In this document: positions 18,298-27,110 of the stretch, in pieces
How the letters are laid out: every line of letters starts with the position of its first letter
Position numbering within the stretch: position 1 is the first letter of the stretch
Origin: Azospirillaceae bacterium
GTDB taxonomy: Bacteria > Pseudomonadota > Alphaproteobacteria > Azospirillales > Azospirillaceae
Direction: 5' to 3'
DNA: 64,000 nt
Assembly: GCA_035645145.1 (NCBI GenBank)
Contig: DASQNC010000002.1
Span: forward strand, 1 to 64,000
Notes under the pieces: model-generated
Seen by the model: the letters and a program-made list of their open reading frames with translations, nothing else
Told to the model about the DNA's origin: nothing
Databases searched by the model: none
Program-made: the position numbers and the translations under genes

Positions 18298-18780
18298 ATG
18301 ACCATCAAGGTTGGCGACAAGATCCCGTCCGTGACGTTGAAGCGGCTCGGCCCCAACGGCATGGAGGAGGTGAAGACCGACGAGCTGTTCGCCGGCAAGA
18401 AGGTGGTGATGTTCGCCGTTCCGGGGGCCTTCACCCCGACCTGCTCGGCCAAGCACCTGCCGGGCTTCGTCGAGAAGGCCGAAGAGCTCAAGGCCAAGGG
18501 CGTGCAGGAGATCGTCTGCATGTCCGTGAACGACCCGTTCGTCATGAAGGCCTGGGCCGACTACGGCAAGGTCGACGGGACGGTCACCATGCTGCCCGAC
18601 GGCAATGGCGATCTGACCCGCGCGCTGGGTCTGGAGATGGACGGCACCGCCTACCAGCTCGGCAAGCGCAGCCAGCGTTTCGCCCTGGTGGCCGAGAACG
18701 GCGTGGTGACGATGCTGAACGTCGAAAAGCCCGGAACCTTCGAGGTGTCCTCGGCCGACGCCGTACTGAAGGCGCTCTGA
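18298..18780 (+). CDS. Peroxiredoxin (Prx5/AhpE-like, glutaredoxin-dependent type)
   Basis: 160-residue cytosolic peroxidase reducing H2O2 and alkyl peroxides. The peroxidatic cysteine is C49 in PGAFTPTCSAKHLPGF, the Prx5 signature, with the conserved Thr and Arg expected around it. Further family segments are VNDPFVMKAW and LPDGNGDLTRALGLEMD. No second resolving Cys of the 2-Cys type is evident apart from C75, in EIVCMSVND, so it likely uses glutathione/glutaredoxin. Located directly after the thiol transporter; a strong terminator follows. Confidence 0.94.
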   Translation: MTIKVGDKIPSVTLKRLGPNGMEEVKTDELFAGKKVVMFAVPGAFTPTCSAKHLPGFVEKAEELKAKGVQEIVCMSVNDPFVMKAWADYGKVDGTVTMLPDGNGDLTRALGLEMDGTAYQLGKRSQRFALVAENGVVTMLNVEKPGTFEVSSADAVLKAL

Positions 18781-18803
18781 TCCCGGACGCCGTCGACCGT
18801 CGC

Positions 18804-18842
18804 GGCCCCGCCCCCGGCAACGGCGGCGGGGCCTTTCGTTTT
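18804..18842 (+). terminator. Rho-independent terminator after the peroxiredoxin gene
   Basis: Arms GGCCCCGCC (18804-18812) and GGCGGGGCC (18825-18833) with a 12-nt loop, followed by TTTCGTTTT. It ends the plus-strand unit just before the convergent MFS gene. Confidence 0.88.
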
Positions 18843-18858
18843 CAGGCGCTGCAAAGCC

Positions 18859-20100
18859 TCAGCCGCGGGCGAAGGCGCGCCCATAGACGGCGGGCAGCAG
18901 GGCCAGCGACAGCGCCACGGTGACGGCGGAGGCCGCGGTGAGCGCGGCAAGCGTGCCATCGGCGCCCACACCTTCCAGAAGCAGCGCCCCGATCGAGGGC
19001 GACGCCGCTTGCACGATCAGGTTCGGCATCGCCAGCCGTCCCATGGTCTCGGCGTATCCGCGGGGGCCGAACAGGGCCAATGGCAGCGTTCCGCGGGCGA
19101 TCGACTTGATCCCGATCCCGGCCCCGTAGAGCACCAGACAGGCCGACAGCAGCGGCAGGCCGGCGAACAGCAATCCCAGCCCGGCGGTGACCAGAAGGTT
19201 GGAGACGATGACCGTCCAGACGGGATGGTAGCGTTCGCCCGCCAGCTTTTCGACCATGCGGGCCGCCACCTGCGACGGCCCGACCACCGCGCCCAAGGCC
19301 ACGGCGGCCGCAAGGGCGATGTCGCGGGCCTGCAGGATCGTCAGCAGGTGGACGGAGACGACCGACGATATGGCCGAGCCGAGGGTCAGGCCGGCGGCGA
19401 CCAGGACGAACAGGCCGGGGTGCGGTCGCGCCCCGTCGTCGTCCCGCGTCGCCCCCGAGACCGGCCGGTGCGCCGGTTCGCGGGGCAGGGCGCACAGATA
19501 GGCCGGCAGCACCACGGCGAGATGAACAGCCGCATAGCCGAGGCAAACCCCCCGCCATCCGAACGCGTCGAGCATCACGGCACTGAGCGGCCAGCACACG
19601 GTGCTGGCGAACCCGCCGAACAAGGTCAGGTTGGTGATCGCCGACCGCGCGTCCCGGCCGTAGAGGCGTCCCAGCGTCGAGAATGCGGCGTCGTAAAGCC
19701 CGGCGGCCATGCCCAGGCCGGTCACCAGCCAAGCCGCGATGTAGACGGGCAGGGAGGGCGACCAGGCCAGGCCGGCGAGCCCCACGACGATCAGGCCGGT
19801 GCCGGCGGCCAGGACCGGACGGCCACCGAACCGTTCGATCCACCGGCCCACCGACGCCGCCATCAGGCCACCGGCCAGCAGGGCCAGCGAGAACCCGCCG
19901 ACGATCCACGCCAGCGGCCAACCCGTGTCGGCCGCCATCGCCGGTGCCAGCACGGCCGGCAGATAGTACGTCGAGCCCCAGGCCAGGATCTGGCCGATGC
20001 CCAGGATCGTAACCACCCGCCCCCTGGAATGGGGCGCCTCCCGCAATGGTTCGGCGGGTGGTTCGGCAGGCGCATCGGCAGGCGGAATGGTCCCGGACAT
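18859..20100 (-). CDS. MFS transporter in arsR-led operon
   Basis: 413 residues, about 12 hydrophobic segments, a typical major-facilitator permease. Cytoplasmic loop 2-3 carries GRWIERFGGRP, matching the G-x-x-x-D/E-R-x-G-R-R/K pattern; the N-terminus is a Pro/Ala-rich cytosolic tail of about 30 residues. It is the third gene of the minus-strand unit led by an arsR-type regulator, starting 9 nt after the stop of the flavoprotein gene. By position it is a candidate efflux pump for arsenicals or another thiophilic compound; that substrate is inference only. It is not ArsB or Acr3. Confidence 0.85.
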   Translation of the reverse strand: MSGTIPPADAPAEPPAEPLREAPHSRGRVVTILGIGQILAWGSTYYLPAVLAPAMAADTGWPLAWIVGGFSLALLAGGLMAASVGRWIERFGGRPVLAAGTGLIVVGLAGLAWSPSLPVYIAAWLVTGLGMAAGLYDAAFSTLGRLYGRDARSAITNLTLFGGFASTVCWPLSAVMLDAFGWRGVCLGYAAVHLAVVLPAYLCALPREPAHRPVSGATRDDDGARPHPGLFVLVAAGLTLGSAISSVVSVHLLTILQARDIALAAAVALGAVVGPSQVAARMVEKLAGERYHPVWTVIVSNLLVTAGLGLLFAGLPLLSACLVLYGAGIGIKSIARGTLPLALFGPRGYAETMGRLAMPNLIVQAASPSIGALLLEGVGADGTLAALTAASAVTVALSLALLPAVYGRAFARG

Positions 20101-20108
20101 CGGCCGGC

Positions 20109-21428
20109 TCAGCCGCAACAGGACCGGGCCGGAACCCCGGCGGCGCGCGGTTCGCCGGCCGTATCCCGTACCCGCGGCGTCGCCCGGCAAACGCCGGTTT
20201 CGGGGAGGACCAGTTCGACCCGTGCCGCGGCGGCCTCGTCGCCGACAAGGCTCGCCACCACCGACCGGACCTGTTCGTAGCCGGTCAGCATCAGGAAGGT
20301 CGGGGCCCGGCCGTAGCTTTTCATGCCGACCACGAAGAAGCCCGCTTCGGGGTGGGCCAGTTCCTTGGCGCCGTGCGGGCGCACCGTGCCGCAGGAGTGG
20401 ATGTTGGGGTCGATCAGGGGACCGAGTGCCGCGGCGCATTCCAGCCACGGGTCGAGGCCCAGCCGGATTTCCGAGGCGAAGGTGAAATCCGGCCGGAAGC
20501 CGGTGGCCGCCACCACCCGGTCCACGACCAGGGACCGCGCCTCGCCGCCCGCATCGCCCACGACCTCCAAACGGCCGCCGGCCGCGTCGCGGAACGCGCG
20601 CACCCGGAACGGCGCGACCAGTTCCACCATCCCGTCACGCACGGCGTTCCGGGCCGTCGCCCCCAAGGCGCCGCGCAGCGGCAGTTGGTCGGCCGCACCG
20701 CCGCCGAATGCCGTATCCACGTCGGCCCGACGGATCGCCCACAGGATGCGGGTGTCCGGCCCCTCGGCCTTGAGGGCCTGGAGGTCGAGGATGGCATTCA
20801 TCGCGGAATGGCCGGAGCCCAGGACCAGCACGGTCCGTCCCGCAAAGGCCGCACGCGCGGCACCGCGGACATCGGGGATGGCGTAGTCGATGCGGTCGGC
20901 CGCCGCGCGTTCGCCGGGGGCCGGAACCCCGCCGGATCCCGCCGGGTTCGGACGCGCCCAGGTGCCCGATGCGTCGATCACGGCGCGCGCCTCGATCCGG
21001 TCGGTGCCGCCGTCCGCCCGCTCCACCTCGACCACGAAGGGTTGCGCCTCGCGGCCGGCGGTCTTCACCTTGTCGAAATCCTTGCGCCCGACCGAAATCA
21101 CGCGGGCGCCGAAGCGGATGTGGGGGGCCAGCGCCGGCAGCGCCGCCAGCGGCTCCAGGTACAGCGCGCACAGGGCATCGCCGTCCGGCACCTCCTCCGG
21201 GTCGGGGTGGGCCCAGCCGTGGCGGCGCAGAAGCTCCACCGAAGCCCGGTCCGTCACCTCGCGCCAGGGCGAAAACAGCCGCACATGGCCCCACTGGCGC
21301 ACCGCATGGCCGGCCCGCGGCCCCGCTTCGACCACGACGAACGGTTCGCCGCGCCGGTGCAGGTGGGCGGCGGCGGCGAGCCCGACCGGACCTGCACCGA
21401 TGATGGCGACGGGGGGCGTGCGGGTCAT
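20109..21428 (-). CDS. FAD/NAD(P)-binding flavoprotein monooxygenase-like (ArsO-like)
   Basis: 439 residues with two dinucleotide-binding sites: N-terminal GAGPVGLAAAAHLHRRG for FAD and, near residue 210, VLVLGSGHSAMNAI for NAD(P)H. Between them is the ATG/ASG-type segment AVIDASGTWARPNP. This is the architecture of flavin-containing (Baeyer-Villiger-like) monooxygenases, and such a protein is recurrent in arsR-linked operons, where it has been called ArsO. The C-terminus ends in Ser-Cys-Cys-Gly, which could bind thiophilic metalloids. ATG 21428 is preferred (GAGGGG 8-13 nt upstream); ATG 21443, overlapping the arsR stop, is an alternative. Substrate unknown. Confidence 0.82.
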   Translation of the reverse strand: MTRTPPVAIIGAGPVGLAAAAHLHRRGEPFVVVEAGPRAGHAVRQWGHVRLFSPWREVTDRASVELLRRHGWAHPDPEEVPDGDALCALYLEPLAALPALAPHIRFGARVISVGRKDFDKVKTAGREAQPFVVEVERADGGTDRIEARAVIDASGTWARPNPAGSGGVPAPGERAAADRIDYAIPDVRGAARAAFAGRTVLVLGSGHSAMNAILDLQALKAEGPDTRILWAIRRADVDTAFGGGAADQLPLRGALGATARNAVRDGMVELVAPFRVRAFRDAAGGRLEVVGDAGGEARSLVVDRVVAATGFRPDFTFASEIRLGLDPWLECAAALGPLIDPNIHSCGTVRPHGAKELAHPEAGFFVVGMKSYGRAPTFLMLTGYEQVRSVVASLVGDEAAAARVELVLPETGVCRATPRVRDTAGEPRAAGVPARSCCG

Positions 21429-21439
21429 TCGGTGTCCCC

Positions 21440-21772
21440 TCATTCCGCGGCGATGCGCGTGGAGCCTGTCTCGTCCCCGACCGGGCCCGCGGTGGTTTGC
21501 AGCCATCTCGCGAGCTCGTGGAAGCGGGGCCGGTTCAGCCGGTAGTGGACCCATCGCCCGTCCTTTTCGGCCTGCACCAGACCGGCCCCGACCAGCAGCT
21601 TCATGTGATGGCTGACGGTGGGCTGGCTGAGGCCGAGCAGGGCTTCGAGGTCACAGGCGCAAACCCGGTCCCGGGTCGAACAGCAGGCCGCGTCCGGGCG
21701 GCTGAGGAACTCCAGGATGCGGATGCGCGCCGGATCGGCGAGCGCCTTGAAAAGTGTGTCGATGGCGTCCAT
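21440..21772 (-). CDS. ArsR/SmtB-family metalloregulator
   Basis: 110-residue winged-helix repressor. The helix-turn-helix is LLGLSQPTVSHHMKLL, and just before it stand four cysteines in AACCSTRDRVCACDLE, the region where ArsR proteins bind As(III) (the CxC part precedes DLE as in classic ArsR). Wing region: DGRWVHYRLN. ATG 21772 is chosen because a promoter overlaps the upstream ATG at 21796, which would place that codon inside the -35/-10 spacer. It is the first gene of arsR-flavoprotein-MFS, and probably autoregulates them. Confidence 0.88.
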   Translation of the reverse strand: MDAIDTLFKALADPARIRILEFLSRPDAACCSTRDRVCACDLEALLGLSQPTVSHHMKLLVGAGLVQAEKDGRWVHYRLNRPRFHELARWLQTTAGPVGDETGSTRIAAE

Positions 21773-21781
21773 GCCGGGGAC

Positions 21782-21809
21782 GATATATCGATACATTTCG
21801 ATGAGTCAA
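21782..21809 (-). promoter_or_regulatory. Promoter and candidate ArsR operator of the arsR operon
   Basis: On the minus strand, TTGACT (21804-21809), a 16-nt spacer and TATATC (21782-21787). The spacer and -10 carry overlapping dyad elements (TATCGATA at 21786-21793; repeated ATCGA), unusually AT-rich for this window. The start point would fall close to ATG 21772, giving a very short or absent leader. Confidence 0.6.
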
Positions 21810-21820
21810 TGTGTGGCCGC

Positions 21821-21881
21821 GCGGAACAGGGCGGAACAGGGTCGAGGGGCGGGCGGTCCCGCCCCTCGACCCTGTTCCGCC
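21821..21881. terminator. 24-bp perfect hairpin downstream of rnhA, with a repeated arm decamer
   Basis: Arms 21830-21853 and 21858-21881 are perfectly complementary around a 4-nt loop. The decamer GCGGAACAGG at the outer edge of the left arm (21831-21840) is also present once more immediately before it (21821-21830). No T-tract. It follows the rnhA stop by 2 nt on the minus strand and lies upstream of the arsR promoter, so it likely insulates the ars operon from rnhA transcription. Confidence 0.65.
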
Positions 21882-21883
21882 CC

Positions 21884-22351
21884 TTAGCCGTCGCGCAGTG
21901 CTTTGATCGCGGCGCGCGCCAGGGCGTCGGCGCGTTCGTTCTCGGGATGGCCGGCGTGGCCTTTCAGCCAATGCCATTCCACATCCATGCGCTGGGCCAG
22001 CTCGTCCAGACGCACCCACAGGTCCTGGTTCTTGACCGGGTCGCGGCCGCTGGTCTTCCAGCCGTTCCGCTTCCAACCGTGGATCCACTTGGTGATGCCG
22101 TCCTTCAGGTACTGGCTGTCGGTGTGCAGCCGCACCTTCACCGGGCGGCGGATGGCCTCCAGGGCGGAAATGGCGGCCAGGATCTCCATCCGGTTGTTGG
22201 TGGTCAGCGCCTCGCCGCCCGACAGTTCCTTTTCGTGCCCGCCCCAGCGCAGGATGGCGCCCCAGCCGCCGGGGCCGGGATTGCCGCTGCATGCGCCGTC
22301 GGTGAAGGCGTCGACGAAGGCCGGCTTTTCGGTCACGGGCCTTTCGGTCAT
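21884..22351 (-). CDS. rnhA: Ribonuclease HI
   Basis: 155 residues, standard length. It degrades the RNA strand of RNA-DNA hybrids. The carboxylate set is visible: D in [17 protein letters not shown] in [10 protein letters not shown] in [11 protein letters not shown], and the late His/Asp in [16 protein letters not shown]. Its ATG overlaps the stop codon of thrB (ATGA at 22348-22351), giving the ispH-thrB-rnhA unit seen across alphaproteobacteria. Confidence 0.97.
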   Translation of the reverse strand: MTERPVTEKPAFVDAFTDGACSGNPGPGGWGAILRWGGHEKELSGGEALTTNNRMEILAAISALEAIRRPVKVRLHTDSQYLKDGITKWIHGWKRNGWKTSGRDPVKNQDLWVRLDELAQRMDVEWHWLKGHAGHPENERADALARAAIKALRDG

Positions 22352-23313
22352 GGATCGAGTCCGTAGTCGCCCGGCCCGCGCACCCGGGCGTGGAAGCGGA
22401 GCTTGCCCAGGTATTCCAGCGGATCCTTCCGCTTCACGAAGGCGCCGGCCGGCGTGTTCAGCCAGTCGTAGAGGCGGGTCAGCAGGAAACGCATCGCGCC
22501 GCCGCGGCACAGCAGCGGCAGCCGGTCCATCTCCTCCGCCGAAAGGGGCCGAACCCGGCGGTAGTTGGCCAGCAGCAGGCGGGCCTTGGTGGCGTTGAAC
22601 TCGCCGTTCGCCTCGAAGCACCAGGCGTTCAGGCAGATCGCGATGTCGTAGGCGAAGGCATCGGTGCAGGCGAAGTAGAAGTCGATCAGGCCGGACACCC
22701 GGTCGCCCTGGAAGAACACGTTGTCCGGGAACAGGTCCGCGTGGATCACCCCGGACGGCAGCCCGTCCGGCCAACCGGCCTCGAGCGCATCCAGTTCGCG
22801 CGCCAGCTCGTCCGCCAGTCCGGCCTTCACCTCGTCCGCCCGTGCCCCCGCGGCTTCCAGCAAAGGGCGCCACCCCCCCACCGACAGGTTGTTGGGCCGT
22901 TGCCGCGGGAAGTCGACGCCGGCCAGGTGCAGCCGTGCCAGGGCTTCGCCCAGTCCGGCGCAATGTTCGGGCCGCACGCGGCGGGGCCACAGGCCGGGCA
23001 GGAAGGTGACGATGGCCGCCTGGCGTCCGCACAAGGTGCGCAGCGCCTGGCCGTCGCGGGCCCTCACCGGCTGCGGGCAGTCGAGGCCGCGGGCGGCCAG
23101 ATGCTCCATCAGGTCCAGGAAGAAGGGCAGGTCGTCGGGCCGGACGCGCTTTTCGTACAGGGTCAGGATGAAGCTGCCCCGTTCGGTCACCAGCAGGTAG
23201 TTCGTGTTCTCCACGCCTTCGGCAATGCCCTTGCACGAGAGCACCTTGCCAAGGTCGTAGCCGGCGACGAAGGACGCCAGCTCCTCGTCGGAGACTTCGG
23301 TGTAGACGGCCAT
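22348..23313 (-). CDS. thrB: Homoserine kinase (APH-fold type)
   Basis: 321 residues. Phosphorylates homoserine for threonine synthase. It belongs to the aminoglycoside-phosphotransferase-fold homoserine kinases rather than the GHMP type of E. coli: the N-terminus [20 protein letters not shown] is diagnostic, as are [10 protein letters not shown], the catalytic loop [13 protein letters not shown] and the following [10 protein letters not shown]. Second gene in ispH-thrB-rnhA, 14 nt after ispH. Confidence 0.95.
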   Translation of the reverse strand: MAVYTEVSDEELASFVAGYDLGKVLSCKGIAEGVENTNYLLVTERGSFILTLYEKRVRPDDLPFFLDLMEHLAARGLDCPQPVRARDGQALRTLCGRQAAIVTFLPGLWPRRVRPEHCAGLGEALARLHLAGVDFPRQRPNNLSVGGWRPLLEAAGARADEVKAGLADELARELDALEAGWPDGLPSGVIHADLFPDNVFFQGDRVSGLIDFYFACTDAFAYDIAICLNAWCFEANGEFNATKARLLLANYRRVRPLSAEEMDRLPLLCRGGAMRFLLTRLYDWLNTPAGAFVKRKDPLEYLGKLRFHARVRGPGDYGLDP

Positions 23314-23327
23314 GCGCCCGGCGACCC

Positions 23328-24275
23328 TCAGGCCGGCTGCAACGCGCGCGGCAGCTTGAACGTGATGCCTTCCTGGGCGACCACCGCCTCTTCGACGGTC
23401 ACATCGAAACGCTCGCGGCAGGCGGCCAGCAGCTCCTCCACCAGCACTTCCGGTGCCGATGCCCCGGCCGTGACGCCAAGCCGCTCCACGCCCTCGAAAA
23501 GGGTCCAGTCGATGTCGGCGGCCCGCTGCACCAGGATCGAGCGCGCGCAGCCATAGGTCTTGGCCACCTCGACCAGCCGGACCGAGTTGGAGGAGTTGGG
23601 CGCCCCGATGACCAGCAACGCTTCCACCTTGGGGGCGATGGCCTTCACCGCCGCCTGCCGGTTGGTGGTGGCGTAGCAGATGTCCTCCTTGCGCGGACCG
23701 GCGATGGACGGGAACCGGGTCTTCAGGGCGTCCACCACGGCGACCGTCTCGTCCACGGACAAGGTCGTCTGGGTGCAATAGGCGAGGTTGTCCGGATCAT
23801 CGACCTGGAGGGCGGCCACGTCTTCCGCGGTTTCGACCAGAAGCACGCTTCCCGGCGGAAGCTGGCCCATGGTCCCGACCACCTCCGGATGGCCGGCATG
23901 GCCGATCAGGACGATCTGCCGCCCGTCCGCATGATGGCGTTCGGCCTCGCGGTGGACCTTGCTGACCAGGGGGCAGGTCGCGTCCAGGTACAGCATGTTG
24001 CGGCGGGCCGCCTCGGCCGGCACCGATTTCGGCACGCCGTGGGCCGAGAACACCACCGGCCGGTCGTCCGGGACCTGGTCCAGCTCCTCCACGAAGATCG
24101 CGCCCTTGGCCCTGAGCGTGTCGACGACGAAGCGGTTGTGCACGATCTCGTGCCGGACGTAGACCGGCGCTCCGAACCGCGTGATCGCCTGCTCCACGAT
24201 CTGGATCGCCCGGTCGACGCCGGCGCAGAAGCCCCGCGGACCAGCCAGAACGATGGTGAGCGGCCGTTTTGCCAT
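23328..24275 (-). CDS. ispH: 4-hydroxy-3-methylbut-2-enyl diphosphate reductase
   Basis: 315 residues; last step of the MEP isoprenoid pathway, forming IPP and DMAPP with a 4Fe-4S cluster. The cluster cysteines are C17 in [13 protein letters not shown], the Cys of [12 protein letters not shown] and the Cys of TYGCARSI. Other family segments are [46 protein letters not shown] and GAPNSSNS. First gene of the ispH-thrB-rnhA unit; a divergent lipoprotein gene lies 150 nt upstream. Confidence 0.97.
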   Translation of the reverse strand: MAKRPLTIVLAGPRGFCAGVDRAIQIVEQAITRFGAPVYVRHEIVHNRFVVDTLRAKGAIFVEELDQVPDDRPVVFSAHGVPKSVPAEAARRNMLYLDATCPLVSKVHREAERHHADGRQIVLIGHAGHPEVVGTMGQLPPGSVLLVETAEDVAALQVDDPDNLAYCTQTTLSVDETVAVVDALKTRFPSIAGPRKEDICYATTNRQAAVKAIAPKVEALLVIGAPNSSNSVRLVEVAKTYGCARSILVQRAADIDWTLFEGVERLGVTAGASAPEVLVEELLAACRERFDVTVEEAVVAQEGITFKLPRALQPA

Positions 24276-24425
24276 GGTCGGTTCTCCGATGCCGGACGGT
24301 TTCGAAACGGACCGCCCGTGCCGCCCGTGGGCGGGACGACGCTTTTGGGGGGCGTTGTGCCCGGTCCGGGGCTTCTCTATTGTCCGCGCGATCCTGGTGC
24401 AACCGCAACCTTATAGCCCATCCGC

Positions 24426-24983
24426 ATGGCCGAACCCCACAGCGCCCTTTGTCGCCGTCTCAAGATGGGACTGCTGACCGCGTCCGTCGCGGTCGTCCCG
24501 TTGCTTGCCGCCTGCGCCTCGGACGATCGGGCCACCGCCGGGCTCGGCTGCCCGCAGGTGGGGATCGTGCGGGACGTCGCCAGCGTGACGACCTTCCGGC
24601 CGGGCTCCGGGCGCGACCCGACCGACGTGGTGTCCCGGGCGCGAATCCACGACTACGGCGGGCGCTGCGCGTACGAGCAGGGCGGCGTGGTGGTCGAGCT
24701 GGATTTGAAGATGGCCGCCCAGCCGGGCCCGGCCATGTCCGGCAACCAGGCGACCTATACGTACTTCGTCGCCGTTCTGGACGGTGCCCAGAACGTGCTG
24801 GCGCGCGAGCAGTTCCCGGTCCAGTTCGAGTTCAAGGGCCCGCAGCCGGTGCAGATGACCGAGCCGCTGTCCCCGCGCATCCCGCTGGCCGCCGGGGTCG
24901 ACGGGCGCGGTTACGAAATCCTCGTCGGGTGGGTTGTCGATGCCGCTCAGTTGGAGTGGAATCGGACCCAAGCCCCCGAATAG
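24426..24983 (+). CDS. Hypothetical lipoprotein
   Basis: 185 residues, not recognised as a characterised family. The N-terminus has a basic stretch, a hydrophobic core and a lipobox LAAC, so it is predicted to be lipidated. The mature part is mainly beta-like with no catalytic motif seen; two further Cys residues (in LGCPQVG and GRCAYEQ) might form a disulfide. Similar 'hypothetical lipoprotein' genes often sit divergent to ispH in Rhodospirillales. Expected location is the cell envelope. Confidence 0.7.
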   Translation: MAEPHSALCRRLKMGLLTASVAVVPLLAACASDDRATAGLGCPQVGIVRDVASVTTFRPGSGRDPTDVVSRARIHDYGGRCAYEQGGVVVELDLKMAAQPGPAMSGNQATYTYFVAVLDGAQNVLAREQFPVQFEFKGPQPVQMTEPLSPRIPLAAGVDGRGYEILVGWVVDAAQLEWNRTQAPE

Positions 24984-24997
24984 GCAACTCCGAACAG

Positions 24998-25588
24998 GTG
25001 GTGGCCGGGCCCGTGCCCCCCGACCTCGACATTCGCCCTCTGGAGCGCGGCGACTGGCCGGCCATTGAGGCGTTGTTCGGCCCGAAGGGGGCCTGTGGCG
25101 GATGCTGGTGCATGTGGTGGCGCGTCCGCGGGGGCCGGGCCTGGGACGCGGCCAAGGGCGGGCCGAACCGGGCGGCGTTCCGTGACCTGGTGGAGTCGGG
25201 GCGGGTTCACGGGGTGCTGGCCTTTGCGGACGGTACGCCGGTCGGATGGTGCAACACCGAGCCGCGGGCCGACTATGTCCGGCTGGCCCATTCCCGCGTG
25301 CTGCGGCGGGAAGGGGCGGGGCCGGGCACATGGTCCATCGGCTGCTTCTATGTGAAGGCCGGCTGGCGCGGCCGGGGGGTGGCCACCCGGCTGCTCGCGG
25401 CGGCCGTGGATCTGGCCTTCGCGCGGGGCGCGCGCGAGGTGGAGGGATATCCGAAGCCGGTCGGGCCGGGGCCGGCCCCGGCCGCTTTCGTGTGGACCGG
25501 GACGCCCTCGCTCTACCGCACCTGCGGCTTCGCCCCCCTCCCGCGGGCGGAGGGGCAGCGGGATATCTGGCTGCGCCGCGCGCTTTAA
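24998..25588 (+). CDS. GNAT family acetyltransferase with CGGC motif
   Basis: About 196 residues. The fold is visible from LDIRPLERGDWPAIEALFG to the acetyl-CoA site VKAGWRGRGVATRLLAAAVD and the C-terminal LYRTCGFAPLPR. A feature is the cysteine-rich segment ACGGCWCMWWRV near residue 32, typical of a subgroup of uncharacterised GNAT proteins. The start is uncertain: GTG codons at 24998, 25001 and 25013 are in frame and none has a clear ribosome-binding site. It follows the lipoprotein gene by 14 nt. Confidence 0.75.
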   Translation: MVAGPVPPDLDIRPLERGDWPAIEALFGPKGACGGCWCMWWRVRGGRAWDAAKGGPNRAAFRDLVESGRVHGVLAFADGTPVGWCNTEPRADYVRLAHSRVLRREGAGPGTWSIGCFYVKAGWRGRGVATRLLAAAVDLAFARGAREVEGYPKPVGPGPAPAAFVWTGTPSLYRTCGFAPLPRAEGQRDIWLRRAL

Positions 25589-25601
25589 GCCGCCCCCGTC
25601 G

Positions 25602-25629
25602 TTGACTTGGCGGCCCGGTTGGCTACTTT
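25602..25629 (+). promoter_or_regulatory. Promoter of the gcv operon
   Basis: TTGACT (25602-25607) and TACTTT (25624-25629) with a 16-nt spacer. It sits about 25 nt before the first riboswitch aptamer, so the predicted start point would leave a short lead into the riboswitch. Confidence 0.55.
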
Positions 25630-25649
25630 ACGACCACATGCCGTAGACC

Positions 25650-25846
25650 CCATGCGGGAGAGATCCTGGGCTGGACCCAGGACGCCGAAGGCGCAACCGC
25701 CCCGGAAACGCTCAGGCACCAGGGACCGCTGGGGAAGGCGCATCTGGAAAGCAGGTCGGACCTCGGTCCGGCCTCACCGAAGGAGTAAGCCGGCGCGCGG
25801 ACAACGGGCGCGGTGAATCTCTCAGGTTCGGGACAGACGGGGGCCG
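25650..25846 (+). ncRNA. Tandem glycine riboswitch
   Basis: Two glycine aptamers in series upstream of gcvT. The first runs from GCGGGAGAGATC (25654) through the conserved GCCGAAGGCGCAACC and GGAAACGCTCAGGCACC elements to about 25732. The second contains CACCGAAGGAGTAAGCC (25775-25791), then GGTGAATCTCTCAGGTTCGG and GACAGACGGGG, ending near 25843. These are the canonical Rfam glycine-riboswitch core sequences. It should turn on gcvT-gcvH-gcvPA-gcvPB when glycine is plentiful. The expression platform is the 57 nt between the second aptamer and GTG 25900. This explains the 312-nt stretch before gcvT. Confidence 0.95.
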
Positions 25847-25899
25847 AAACCGTGCGCGACAGGCGCGGGTGAGTGGCCGTATCCGGGAGTCCCTGCGCC

Positions 25900-27009
25900 G
25901 TGACCGATGCCCCCTTGAAGCGAACCCCCCTTCATGCCCTGCACCTCGAGCTGGGGGGCAAGATGGTGCCCTTCGCCGGCTACGAGATGCCGGTGCAGTA
26001 CCCCGCCGGCATCCTGAAGGAGCATCTGCACACCCGCGCCGGTGCCGGCCTGTTCGACGTGTCCCACATGGGGCAGGTCCGTCTGCGCGGGGCGGGCGCG
26101 GCGGCCGCGTTGGAGCGTCTGCTGCCGGCCGACATCCAGGGGCTGGGCACGGGGCGCCAGCGCTACAGCTTCTTCACCAACGACCAGGGCGGCATCCTGG
26201 ACGACCTGATGGTCGCCAACATGGGCGACCACCTGTTCGTGGTGGTCAACGCCTCCTGCAAGGAGGCCGACATCGCCCACATGAGGGCGGCGTTCGGCTC
26301 GCAGGTCGATGTCGAGTACCTGGGCGACGACCGCGGCCTTCTGGCCCTTCAGGGGCCGGCGGCGGCGGCGGTGATGGCGCGCTTCGTGCCCGAAGCCGCG
26401 GCCATGCCGTTCATGGCGGTGGCCACGGCCGAGATCAAGGGCATCCCGGTCCAGTTCAGCCGTTCCGGCTACACCGGCGAGGACGGGTACGAAATCTCGG
26501 TCGCGGGCCATCAGGCCGCCGATCTGGCACGCATCCTCCTGGCCGAGCCCGAGGTGATGCCCATCGGCCTGGGCGCGCGCGACTCGCTCCGCCTGGAAGC
26601 GGGCCTGTGCCTCTACGGCCATGACATCGACACCGACACCACACCGGTCGAGGCCGGGTTGACCTGGGCCATCCAGAAGCGCCGGCGCGAGGCGGGCGAC
26701 TTCCCCGGCGCCTCCAAAATCCTGGCACAGATCAAGGAGGGGCCTGCCCGGCGCCGCGTCGGCCTGCTGCCCGAAGGGCGCCAGCCCGCCCGCGAGGGCA
26801 CGCCGGTGACCGACACGGACGGCCGCGGGATCGGCACCGTGACCAGCGGCGGCTTCGGCCCCTCGGTCAACGGGCCGGTCGCGATGGGCTATGTGGACGC
26901 GGCGCATGCGGCCACCGGCGGGACCGTGCACCTGGTTGTCCGGGGCAAGCCGCTGGTCGCCAAGGTCGCCGCCATGCCGTTCGCACCGCACCGCTACTTC
27001 CGGGGCTGA
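25900..27009 (+). CDS. gcvT: Aminomethyltransferase (glycine cleavage T protein)
   Basis: 369 residues. Transfers the methylene group from the H-protein aminomethyl-lipoyl arm to tetrahydrofolate, releasing ammonia. Family segments: [29 protein letters not shown] at the N-terminus (positions 5-33), [24 protein letters not shown] and [15 protein letters not shown]-like [11 protein letters not shown]; the C-terminal domain has [13 protein letters not shown] 25900 is chosen over GTG 25873 since GGGAG (25885-25889) lies 10 nt upstream and the length matches E. coli GcvT (364). First gene after the glycine riboswitch. Confidence 0.95.
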   Translation: MTDAPLKRTPLHALHLELGGKMVPFAGYEMPVQYPAGILKEHLHTRAGAGLFDVSHMGQVRLRGAGAAAALERLLPADIQGLGTGRQRYSFFTNDQGGILDDLMVANMGDHLFVVVNASCKEADIAHMRAAFGSQVDVEYLGDDRGLLALQGPAAAAVMARFVPEAAAMPFMAVATAEIKGIPVQFSRSGYTGEDGYEISVAGHQAADLARILLAEPEVMPIGLGARDSLRLEAGLCLYGHDIDTDTTPVEAGLTWAIQKRRREAGDFPGASKILAQIKEGPARRRVGLLPEGRQPAREGTPVTDTDGRGIGTVTSGGFGPSVNGPVAMGYVDAAHAATGGTVHLVVRGKPLVAKVAAMPFAPHRYFRG

Positions 27010-27110
27010 GACGCACCGGTTTCGGGCCGGGAGCTATGGGACCGAGGACTTCGGGGCCGGGGCGACCCGGCGATTTCTGGACAGCCGACAACGAGAATAG
27101 GGGACAGGCC

